Positions 1 through 5,707 of a stretch of 5,707 bases of DNA are shown here, in pieces. The position numbers were made by a program, and so were the translations under genes. Each line of letters begins with the position of its first letter. Position 1 is the stretch's first letter. The DNA is from Actinomycetes bacterium. Lineage in GTDB: Bacteria > Actinomycetota > Acidimicrobiia > Acidimicrobiales > Palsa-688. Where the stretch lies: assembly GCA_021816565.1 (NCBI GenBank), contig JAKAXN010000309.1, positions 1-5,707 of the forward strand. The letters run 5' to 3'. The notes under the pieces are model-generated. The model made no database searches, was not told where the DNA came from, and saw only the letters and a list, made by a program, of their open reading frames with translations.

Positions 1-281
1 GCCCGGGCCATGGGCTCGGCGGTGAACAGGCGGGCCCCGCTGCTGCGGGCCATCCAGGCCGCCGGCCCCCCGAGCCCGGCGCCGGTGTCGAGCACCGACG
101 AGTCGGACCCGAGCCCCAGCCGGTCCCGCAGCCAGGCCAGGGAGGCGGGGCTGCCGCTGCCGTTGCAGGCGGCTGGAACCGGATCCTCGAGCTCGAGGTC
201 CCGGATGGCGCGGGCGGTCCATCCGGCGAGCTGGTCGAACTCGTCTTCGAGCATGTCCTCGTCCCGACCGGCCTCAGCCAC
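1..281 (-). CDS. Class I SAM-dependent methyltransferase, N-terminal part (cut by window edge)
   Basis: The first 93 codons of a gene running leftwards out of the window. The translation holds an SAM-binding motif I, VLDTGAGLGG (residues 63-72), followed by an alanine-rich helix and then the second strand ending in FTAEP, whose Glu89 is placed to bind the ribose of SAM. Before motif I comes the stretch VPAACNGSGSPASLAWL, a lead-in I associate with actinobacterial class I methyltransferases. The protein is presumably cytosolic, and its substrate cannot be told because the specificity region lies outside the window. I chose the GTG at 281-279: it overlaps the upstream stop (276-274) by 8 bases and has a purine-rich AGGGGGG six bases before it. 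An ATG at 254-252 is the alternative and would remove nine residues. The overlap suggests translational coupling to the reductase-like gene. Family is fairly sure; exact role unknown. Confidence 0.82.
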   Translation of the reverse strand, partial: MAEAGRDEDMLEDEFDQLAGWTARAIRDLELEDPVPAACNGSGSPASLAWLRDRLGLGSDSSVLDTGAGLGGPAAWMARSSGARLFTAEPMAR

Positions 282-1290
282 CCGCCACCCCCCTGATCAG
301 GGTCCCCAGCTCGGCCATCATGACGGCCGATTCGGCCTCCGAGGCGACCGACGCCGCTCCCGACAGGTTGACGCCGACCACCCCGGGGATGGCGAGCATG
401 GCCCGGGCCGACTCCTGTGCGGCCAGCACGCCGGCCCGGGGGTCACCACCGGAGCCGGCCACCGCCGCCACCACGCCGCCTTCCAGCACCAGCCCCGGGA
501 GGGCGGCCAGGGCGGCCGCCGAGGCCGGGTCGGAGATGACCGGCACGCACGCCAGATAGTCCATCGTCGCGCCCATGGCCAGAGCCTCGGCCACGAACGC
601 CGCCACCACCTGCGGTCCGCCGCAGTGGTTCACGAAGCAGACGCGGGCCCCGGCGGCGGCCTTGGCGGCCAGGCGGGGGGGCCGCACCGGCGCAGGCGGG
701 GCGGCGGGCGAGGCGGCCACGGACACGACCAGGCCGGACGAGGCGGCGATCTCCACCAGCCGGAGGGCGTCGAGCTCGAACACCGGAGAGCCGCCGGCGG
801 TCAGCCAGTCCCCGGTGACACAGTGCACCCCGGCCACCCCCATGTCGGCCAGGGCGGCGCACTCGGCGACCAGGGCGGCCCGGTTGCGGTCCCGGCAGGC
901 CAGCGTCACCCACGGCCGCACGCCCATGGAGGTGAGCACCGACGCCACGTATGTCGGCGGGAAGTCCCCCCGCCGGGCCCCGTGGTCGGCCACCAGCACG
1001 GTGTCGCAGGTACCGCGGAGGAACCCGGCGACCGCCCGGATCGAGTCGCGGTCGCGGGGCCGGACGTGGAGGTCCGTCACGACCGCCGGCCGGCCGGAAC
1101 CGCCGAAGGGACCGTAGGTGCCGGCACCCGCCGGCCCGGCTCCCGGCGGCACGCCCGGCCGGTACGGCGCCGGACGGTCGAGGAACTCGCAGGGGCGCCC
1201 CGGCTCCACCTCGCAGCCGCCGCCCGGGCGCACCCCGCCGCAGGGACCCCACACCATCGCCTTGGGGCAGCCCGCCCGTCGCTCCTCCAC
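274..1290 (-). CDS. Methylenetetrahydrofolate reductase-like protein with N-terminal four-Cys motif
   Basis: 338 residues. The N-terminus carries CPKAMVWGPCGG (8-19), then GGGCEV and GRPCEF, giving Cys8, Cys17, Cys26 and Cys34. This resembles the conserved core of the MTHFR C-terminal domain family (MetV type), which can bind a metal or iron-sulfur centre. A Gly/Pro-rich linker (about 40-68) leads to a MetF-like barrel: TDLHVRP (72-78) where classical MetF has its EFFPP strand, TLACRDRNR (129-137), and VTGDWL (158-163), whose Asp161 matches the conserved Asp of the MetF RGD segment. CFVNHCGG (218-225) follows where MetF has its QFFFD strand. The expected reaction is reduction of methylene- to methyl-tetrahydrofolate in the cytosol, but the flavin-site and Glu positions differ from classical MetF, so cofactor and true substrate are uncertain. 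The start is GTG (1290-1288) with only a distant GGGGGAA before it; it is the only canonical in-frame start that keeps Cys8. Confidence 0.75.
   Translation of the reverse strand: MEERRAGCPKAMVWGPCGGVRPGGGCEVEPGRPCEFLDRPAPYRPGVPPGAGPAGAGTYGPFGGSGRPAVVTDLHVRPRDRDSIRAVAGFLRGTCDTVLVADHGARRGDFPPTYVASVLTSMGVRPWVTLACRDRNRAALVAECAALADMGVAGVHCVTGDWLTAGGSPVFELDALRLVEIAASSGLVVSVAASPAAPPAPVRPPRLAAKAAAGARVCFVNHCGGPQVVAAFVAEALAMGATMDYLACVPVISDPASAAALAALPGLVLEGGVVAAVAGSGGDPRAGVLAAQESARAMLAIPGVVGVNLSGAASVASEAESAVMMAELGTLIRGVAGG
288..294 (-). promoter_or_regulatory. Ribosome binding site supporting the GTG start of the methyltransferase
   Basis: On the minus strand AGGGGGG lies six bases before the GTG at 281-279. 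It sits inside the last codons of the reductase-like gene. It favours the GTG over the ATG nine codons downstream, which has only a weak GAGGA close in front of it. G runs are common in this DNA, so the support is moderate. Confidence 0.4.
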
Positions 1291-1305
1291 GACATGGAAC
1301 AGTTC

Positions 1306-1322
1306 CCCCGGCGGCTCCGGGG
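1306..1322. other. Short GC hairpin in the exporter/reductase junction
   Basis: CCCCGG and CCGGGG form a perfect 6-bp inverted repeat around a 5-base loop, in the 69-base junction between the second exporter gene and the reductase-like gene. No T-run follows on the minus strand, so it is not a standard rho-independent terminator. It covers most of the only G-rich stretch that could act as ribosome binding site for the GTG at 1290. It could weaken read-through or initiation, or be chance in GC-rich DNA. The rest of the junction (1291-1359) shows no promoter I can support. Confidence 0.25.
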
Positions 1323-1359
1323 TATTCAGCGCAGCCTTCAGGGACCGGGCGGCCGGCGC

Positions 1360-3306
1360 TCAGCCGACCTCGGCTGCAGGCGCCACGAACTGGGAGTTGT
1401 ACAGCCGGGCGTACGCCCCCCGCCGCTCCAGGAGGCCCCGGTGGTCGCCCTGCTCGACGATGCGGCCGTCCTCCATGACCAGGATCACGTCGGCGCCGCG
1501 GATGGTGGAGAGGCGGTGGGCGATCACGAAGCTGGTCCGCGACGCCCGGAGCCGGTTCATGGCCTCCTGGATCTGGACCTCGGTGCGGGTGTCGACCGAG
1601 CTGGTGGCTTCATCGAGGATCAGGATGGCCGGGTCGGCCAGGAAGGCCCGGGCGATGGTCAGGAGCTGCTTCTGGCCGGCGCTGACATTGTCGGCCTCCT
1701 CGTTGATCAGCGTGTCGTAGCCGTCGGGCAGGGAGTGCACGAACCGGTCGACGTAGGTGGCCCGGGCGGCGGCGACTATCTGCTCGTCGGTCGCGGTGGG
1801 ATCGCCGTAGGCGATGTTGTCGCGGATGGAGCCCCCGAAGAGCCAGGTGTCCTGCAGCACCATGCCGATCTTCGAACGCAGCGCCGATCTGGGCATGGCG
1901 GCGATGTCGTGGCCGTCGATGGTGATGCGCCCGGAGTCCAGTTCGTAGAAGCGCATGATGAGGTTGACCAGGGTGGTCTTGCCGGCCCCGGTGGGGCCCA
2001 CGACGGCTATCGTCTGGCCCGGCTCGGCCACCAGGGAGAGGGCCTCGATCAGGGGAACGTCGGGCCGGTAGGAGAACGACACGTCCTCGAACTCCACCCG
2101 CCCCCGGGTGGGCGCCATTCCCGGCTCCGGTCGGGGGTCGGGGACCTGCTCCTCGGCGTCGAGCAGCTCGAGGACCCGCTCGAGCGAGGCCATGCCGCTC
2201 TGGAACACGTTCATCATCGACGCCAGCTGGGTGAGCGGCATGGAGAACGTGCGCGAGTACTGGACGAACGCCTGGATGTCCCCGATGCTGATGGCCCCGC
2301 TGGCCACCCGCAGACCGCCGACCACGGCCACCAGGACGTACTGGATGTTGCCGAGGAACATGGTGACGGGCTGCATCAGGCTGGACATGAACTGTGCCCC
2401 GGCCGACGCCTCGAACAGCTCGTCGTTGGTCTCCCGGAAGCGGGCCTCGACCTCCTTCTGGCGACCGAAGGACTTCACTATGGCGTGGCCGGTGAAGGCC
2501 TCCTCCACGATGGCGTTGAGCGACCCGGTGCTGCGCCACTGGCGGATGTAGCGGGGCCGGGCCCGGGCGGCGATCCTCCGCATGGAGAACACCGAAACCG
2601 GCACGGTGGTCAGGGCCACGGCCGCCAGCAGCGGGGAGATGGTGAACATCATCACCGCCACCCCGATCAGCAGAAGGACCGAGTTGAGCATCTGGCTGAG
2701 GGTCTGCTGGAGGCTCTGGGCGATGTTGTCGATGTCGTTGGTCACCCGGCTCAGCAGGTCGCCGCGGGCGCCGCGGTCGATGTAGCTGAGCGGCAGGGCG
2801 TGGACCTTCTCCTCCACCGCCTGGCGCAGGCGCTGCATGAGCCTCTGCACCACTCCGGCCAGGGTGTAGGCGCTGAGGAGGGCCAGGACGGCGTAGCCGG
2901 CGTAGAGCCCCAGAGCCTCTAGCAGCACCGCGTCGAGCCGGCGGAAGTCGATGCCGCCCCGCAGCGCACCCCGGATGATCAGGTCGGTGCCGTGGCCGAG
3001 GACCCGGGGACCGAACACGTTCATGACCACCCCGGCGACGGAGAAGCCGAACACCATGGCCAGCTTCGGGACCTCGCTGGACATCAGGCGGCCCAGCCGG
3101 CGCACCACGGCGGAGAAGTCCTTGGAGCGCTCGGTGGGCACGCCGACGGCGTTCCACCGGCCGGCGGGGCGGGTCTGGGCACCCGGCGACGGGCCGACCC
3201 CGTCGTCGGGCCCGGCCCCGTCGTCGGGCCCGGCCCCGGGATGGGGTCCGGGGGCGGGGTGGGGTCCGGGGGCGGCGTCGCCGCGGTGGTCGGTCCGGGG
3301 GCTCAT
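1360..3306 (-). CDS. ABC exporter half-transporter, catalytically canonical subunit (MdlB/heterodimer type)
   Basis: 648 residues of type IV exporter layout. A Gly/Pro/Asp-rich tail with 6-residue repeats fills about 11-42. A six-helix membrane domain follows (roughly 82-104, 128-150, 203-222, 225-243, 312-331, 342-365), then an ATPase domain from about 402. ATPase motifs: A-loop Tyr413, Walker A GPTGAGKT (437-444), Q-loop Gln485, signature VSAGQ (541-545) instead of LSGGQ, Walker B ILILDE with catalytic Glu566, D-loop SSVD (569-572) and switch His597. All catalytic residues are present, so this subunit should supply the active Walker A/B site of the pair. The ATG (3306-3304) overlaps the stop of the partner gene as ATGA, strong evidence for co-translation. 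The same frame stays open upstream of this ATG inside the partner gene, but that part is an out-of-frame reading of the partner. A GTG at codon 56 is a weaker alternative start. Substrate unknown: drug, lipid or peptide export are all possible. Confidence 0.95.
   Translation of the reverse strand: MSPRTDHRGDAAPGPHPAPGPHPGAGPDDGAGPDDGVGPSPGAQTRPAGRWNAVGVPTERSKDFSAVVRRLGRLMSSEVPKLAMVFGFSVAGVVMNVFGPRVLGHGTDLIIRGALRGGIDFRRLDAVLLEALGLYAGYAVLALLSAYTLAGVVQRLMQRLRQAVEEKVHALPLSYIDRGARGDLLSRVTNDIDNIAQSLQQTLSQMLNSVLLLIGVAVMMFTISPLLAAVALTTVPVSVFSMRRIAARARPRYIRQWRSTGSLNAIVEEAFTGHAIVKSFGRQKEVEARFRETNDELFEASAGAQFMSSLMQPVTMFLGNIQYVLVAVVGGLRVASGAISIGDIQAFVQYSRTFSMPLTQLASMMNVFQSGMASLERVLELLDAEEQVPDPRPEPGMAPTRGRVEFEDVSFSYRPDVPLIEALSLVAEPGQTIAVVGPTGAGKTTLVNLIMRFYELDSGRITIDGHDIAAMPRSALRSKIGMVLQDTWLFGGSIRDNIAYGDPTATDEQIVAAARATYVDRFVHSLPDGYDTLINEEADNVSAGQKQLLTIARAFLADPAILILDEATSSVDTRTEVQIQEAMNRLRASRTSFVIAHRLSTIRGADVILVMEDGRIVEQGDHRGLLERRGAYARLYNSQFVAPAAEVG
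3198..3237. repeat. 18-bp tandem repeat, two copies, coding for GPDDGA/GPDDGV
   Basis: The unit CCCCGTCGTCGGGCCCGG occurs at 3198-3215 and again, identically, at 3216-3233, followed by CCCC of a third copy. Because 18 is a multiple of three, the reading frame is kept, and each copy adds six residues of the GPDDGx type to the cytosolic N-terminal tail of the second exporter subunit. Identical copies suggest recent slippage or duplication. Confidence 0.85.
3242..3275. repeat. Second 18-bp tandem repeat, coding for PGPHPA/PGPHPG
   Basis: The unit TGGGGTCCGGGGGCGGGG at 3242-3259 is followed at 3260-3275 by a copy matching 16 bases before it diverges. It encodes APGPHP-type hexapeptides next to the GPDDG repeats and has the same 18-bp period. 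It lies in the same disordered tail of the second exporter subunit. Confidence 0.8.
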
Positions 3307-5036
3307 GCCGGCTCGCGCTCGCCCAGCTGGGACTGCACGATCTCGGCATAGGTCGGGCAGCCCAGCCGCAGCTCCGCGTCGGTGCCGACCCCTACCAGCT
3401 CCCCGTCCTCCACCACCAGGATGCGATCGGCGGCGGTGACGGTCGACACCCGCTGAGCCACGATGAGCACGGCGCTGTCGGCGGTGTAGGGCTTCAGCGC
3501 GGCCCGCAGCCGGGCGTCGGTGGCCAGGTCCAGCGCCGAGAACGAGTCGTCGAAGAGGTAGACCGCCGGGCGGCGCACCAGGGCCCGGGCGATGGCCAGG
3601 CGCTGGCGCTGGCCCCCGGACACGTTGGCCCCGCCCTGGTCGATGCGGGCTTCCAGCCCGCCGGGCATGCGCCGCACGAAGTCGGCGGCCTGGGCCACCT
3701 CCAGCGCCTCCCACATCTCCGCCTCACCGGCGTCGGGCCTGCCGTAGGCCAGGTTGGACGCCACCGTGCCGGAGAACAGGTACGGCTTCTGCGGGACCAG
3801 GCCGACGGCCGACCAGAGATACGACGTGTCGAGCTCGCGCACGTCCACCCCGCCGATCGTGACCGAGCCGGAGGTGGCGTCGAAGAGCCGGGGGATCAGC
3901 TGCAGCAGGGTGGTCTTGCCAGCCCCGGTGCTGCCCACGATGGCGGTGGTCTCCCCCGGCCCGGTGCTGAAGGAGATGCCCGACAGCACCGGATGGTCGG
4001 CCCCGGGATAGTGGAACCCCACGTCGCGGAACCCGATGCCCACCGGCCCGGGCCGGGCCGGGACGGGGCGCTCGGGGCTGCGGACCGACGACTCGCAGTC
4101 GAGGATCTCCTGGATCCGGCCGGCCGACACCGAGGCCCGGGGGATCATCGAGATCATGAAGGTGGCCATCACCACCGACATGAGGATCTGTATCAGGTAC
4201 GACAGGTAGGCCACGAGGGAGCCGACCTGCATGTGGCCGCCCTGTATGCGCGACGCCCCGAGCCACAGGACCGCCACGCTCGACCCGTTGATCACCAGGT
4301 TGACCGTCGGGAACATCGACGCCATCAGCCGGCCCGCCCTCAGGGAGGTGTCGGTCAGCTCGGCGTTGGCCCGGGCGAAGCGGGCCCGCTCCTGCGGTTC
4401 GCGCACGAAGGCCCGCACCACCCGGATACCGGTGATCTGCTCCCGCAGGACGCGGTTGATCTGGTCGATCCGGTCCTGCATGAGTCGGAACGCCGGCACC
4501 ATGCGCCACACGATGGCTCCGAGCACGGCGGCCGCCACCGGCACGCTGACGGCCAGGATGGCGGACAGCCCCACGTCCTGGTTCATGGCCGCGACCACTC
4601 CGGCCACGAGGGTTATGGGCGCGCTGATGGCCATGGTGGCGGCCATGACGACCAGCAGTTGCACCTGCTGGACGTCGTTGGTGATGCGGGTGATCAGTGA
4701 GGGCGCCCCGAAGGTGCCCACCTCGCGGGCGGAGAAGTCGGTGACCTGGTGGAACATGGCGCTGCGTACGTCGCGGCCGAAACCCATGGCCACCCGGGCA
4801 CCGAGGTAGACGGCGGCCGCGGCGAACACCACCTGCGCCAGCGAGAACGCCACCATGACCGCCCCGGTGGAGCGGATGTAGCCCTGGTCGTGGCGGAGGA
4901 TCCCCTGGTCGATGATCCTGGCGTTGAGGGTGGGCAGCGTCAGCGTGGCCACCGTCTGCAGCGCCTGTAGCACCACCATGGCCGCGATCATCCGCCGGTA
5001 CGGCCGGAGCCGGCGGCGCAGGAGGCGGCTCAGCAC
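3303..5036 (-). CDS. ABC exporter half-transporter, degenerate-site subunit (MdlA/heterodimer type)
   Basis: 577 residues: a six-helix membrane domain (roughly 17-38, 57-78, 127-149, 155-179, 242-262, 272-297) fused to an ATPase domain from about 332. Motifs: A-loop region FHYPG (341-345), Walker A GSTGAGKT (368-375), Q-loop Gln416, signature VSGGQ (472-476), Walker B YLFDD (493-497), and VAQRVS (526-531) in the switch loop. Two catalytic positions are changed: Asp497 replaces the Walker B Glu, and Gln528 replaces the switch His. The subunit can probably bind ATP but should hydrolyse it poorly; its VSGGQ would complete the active site of the partner. The start is GTG (5036-5034), the only canonical start after the in-frame TGA at 5081-5079. 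The N-terminus LSRLLRRRLRPYRR is a usual pre-helix for the family. A modest GAGGG lies 11 bases upstream. The stop overlaps the partner's ATG. Forms a heterodimer in the cytoplasmic membrane with the next gene product; substrate unknown. Confidence 0.95.
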   Translation of the reverse strand: MLSRLLRRRLRPYRRMIAAMVVLQALQTVATLTLPTLNARIIDQGILRHDQGYIRSTGAVMVAFSLAQVVFAAAAVYLGARVAMGFGRDVRSAMFHQVTDFSAREVGTFGAPSLITRITNDVQQVQLLVVMAATMAISAPITLVAGVVAAMNQDVGLSAILAVSVPVAAAVLGAIVWRMVPAFRLMQDRIDQINRVLREQITGIRVVRAFVREPQERARFARANAELTDTSLRAGRLMASMFPTVNLVINGSSVAVLWLGASRIQGGHMQVGSLVAYLSYLIQILMSVVMATFMISMIPRASVSAGRIQEILDCESSVRSPERPVPARPGPVGIGFRDVGFHYPGADHPVLSGISFSTGPGETTAIVGSTGAGKTTLLQLIPRLFDATSGSVTIGGVDVRELDTSYLWSAVGLVPQKPYLFSGTVASNLAYGRPDAGEAEMWEALEVAQAADFVRRMPGGLEARIDQGGANVSGGQRQRLAIARALVRRPAVYLFDDSFSALDLATDARLRAALKPYTADSAVLIVAQRVSTVTAADRILVVEDGELVGVGTDAELRLGCPTYAEIVQSQLGEREPA

Positions 5037-5078
5037 GGGAAGCTCAACCCTCGGTAGGGGCCACGGCCGGGCACCCGG

Positions 5079-5618
5079 TCAGGCGGTCGGCGCCTCGGCC
5101 GGCCCGCCCCCCGCTTCGACCCCGGCGGGCGGGGCCATCCGCTCGGCGACGCGCAGGGCGGCCACGGCGGCAGCCGCCCCCCACGCCCCGGCCAGGAGGG
5201 CCCAGCGGGTGCCGGAGCGGCGCCGGCCGAGAAGGGCGTCGAGCGACAGCACGCCGGGGCCGCGGGCGGCCACCGCCAGCGAGGCGGCGATGAGCACGGC
5301 GTTGTACTCGAAGCCGCCCTTGGTCACCCACACCCCGTTGCGGGCGTGGACCTTCTCGATGGCCACGGCCATGGTGCCGGTGATCATGGCCGGGCCGAGC
5401 GGGCTCATCAGGCCCAGCGCGGTGAGGGTGCCGCCCACCGTCTCGCTGAGGGCGGCGGCCCGGGCCTGGTGCCGGGCCGGGTGCATGCCGATGGCGGCCA
5501 TGGTCTTCTCGGTCGCCTCCAGGCCGGGACCGCCGAAGCTGCCGTTGAGCTTCTGCAGGCCGTGACCGGCCATCAGGCCACCGACGGTCACGCGCAACGC
5601 GAAATCAGCCAGACCCAC
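5079..5618 (-). CDS. DoxX family integral membrane protein
   Basis: 179 residues. The N-terminus GLMAGHGLQKLNGSFGGPGL (14-33) with Thr/Met-rich continuation, SETVGGTLTALGLMSPLGP (58-76), and HARNGVWVTKGGFEYN (91-106) are the recognisable DoxX-family segments. Hydrophobic helices lie at about 4-22, 58-72, 75-92 and 104-119, the usual four. A fifth hydrophobic stretch (138-157) follows the RGPGVLSLDALLG loop, before a Pro/Ala/Gly-rich tail. DoxX proteins sit in the cytoplasmic membrane; in Mycobacterium tuberculosis one member is part of a redox complex with SodA and SseA, but the family's chemistry is poorly known. I chose GTG 5618-5616 because a perfect GGAGGT lies nine bases before it. A GTG eight codons upstream (5642-5640) is in frame but would place that GGAGGT inside the gene. 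A 42-base gap separates it from the exporter genes, so co-transcription is plausible. Confidence 0.87.
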   Translation of the reverse strand: MGLADFALRVTVGGLMAGHGLQKLNGSFGGPGLEATEKTMAAIGMHPARHQARAAALSETVGGTLTALGLMSPLGPAMITGTMAVAIEKVHARNGVWVTKGGFEYNAVLIAASLAVAARGPGVLSLDALLGRRRSGTRWALLAGAWGAAAAVAALRVAERMAPPAGVEAGGGPAEAPTA

Positions 5619-5627
5619 TGTCGTCGT

Positions 5628-5633
5628 ACCTCC
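5628..5633 (-). promoter_or_regulatory. Strong ribosome binding site of the DoxX-family gene
   Basis: GGAGGT on the minus strand, nine bases before the GTG at 5618-5616. It is the best Shine-Dalgarno match in the window and decides the start codon of this gene. Confidence 0.8.
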
Positions 5634-5638
5634 GTGCC

Positions 5639-5707
5639 TCACCCTGATCGGACCGCTGCAGCGTAGGCCCCGCTCAGCTGGTCGACGGGACGCGCCACAG
5701 GTCGACG
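5639..5707 (-). other. Possible C-terminal end of an upstream gene
   Basis: This edge stretch is open on the minus strand in more than one frame. One frame gives 22 residues including PVDQLSGAYAAAVRSG and stops at TGA 5641-5639, 20 bases before the DoxX-family start. Another gives VDLWRVPSTS and stops at TGA 5676-5674. Either could be the tail of a preceding operon gene, or neither. Too short to decide. Confidence 0.25.

Noticed and set aside
10..2922. A very long open frame on the plus strand (about 970 codons).
   Set aside because: It runs antisense through the methyltransferase, reductase-like and exporter genes, all of which show clear family motifs. Its translation is His/Gly/Arg-rich without recognisable domains. 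Long antisense frames are expected opposite GC-rich genes.
3307..3714. Upstream extension of the second exporter subunit to a 784-residue protein.
   Set aside because: The added 136 codons read the ATPase domain of the partner gene out of frame, and the ATGA overlap at 3303-3306 gives a natural start.
3754..4809. Several plus-strand open frames of 80-235 codons opposite the first exporter gene.
   Set aside because: They are mirror frames of a gene with intact Walker, signature and membrane segments, and they carry no motifs or ribosome sites of their own.
5067..5078. CCGGGTGCCCGG inverted repeat between the DoxX-family gene and the exporter as a terminator.
   Set aside because: The stem is only four to five pairs with a tiny loop and no T-run follows.
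5619..5642. An eight-codon longer DoxX-family protein starting at GTG 5642-5640.
   Set aside because: The perfect GGAGGT at 5633-5628 would then lie inside the gene, while it is ideally spaced for the GTG at 5618.
5658..5663. TACGCT on the minus strand as a -10 promoter box for the operon.
   Set aside because: It fits TAnnnT, but no -35 box at good spacing is convincing, and the stretch may be coding sequence of an upstream gene.

Overview
The window is very GC-rich (about 70% by eye). It uses GTG start codons freely and has the amino-acid bias of a high-GC actinobacterium. The protein styles fit Actinomycetota, possibly an acidimicrobial or environmental lineage, but the exact taxon is an inference. 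Every gene I can support lies on the minus strand, so transcription runs from high to low coordinates. The gaps between genes are short or overlapping, which suggests a single operon or a tightly packed run of co-directional genes.

In transcription order: (1) the right edge (5619-5707) holds the ribosome binding site of the first complete gene and perhaps the tail of another gene. (2) 5079-5618 encodes a small DoxX-family membrane protein. (3) 3303-5036 and (4) 1360-3306 encode the two halves of an ABC exporter. Each half has six membrane helices fused to an ATPase domain, and the two genes share a 4-base ATGA stop/start overlap. The first half has lost the catalytic Glu and the switch His (Asp497, Gln528). 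The second keeps both but has an altered signature motif. Together they predict a heterodimeric exporter with one degenerate and one active ATP site, as in TM287/288, BmrCD and LmrCD. (5) After a 69-base junction, 274-1290 encodes a methylenetetrahydrofolate-reductase-like barrel protein with a four-Cys motif at its N-terminus, related to the MTHFR C-terminal (MetV-type) domain. (6) 1-281 is the start of a class I SAM-dependent methyltransferase, cut by the window edge and overlapping the reductase-like gene by 8 bases.

The exporter pair must act together. The reductase-like protein and the methyltransferase could both belong to one-carbon/methyl metabolism, but no substrate can be read from the sequence. 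Nothing links the exporter to the methyl genes beyond shared strand and closeness. I see no RNA gene, insertion sequence, CRISPR array, attachment site or convincing rho-independent terminator. The only repeats are short 18-bp tandem units inside the N-terminal tail of the second exporter subunit. No non-coding stretch exceeds about 90 bases.
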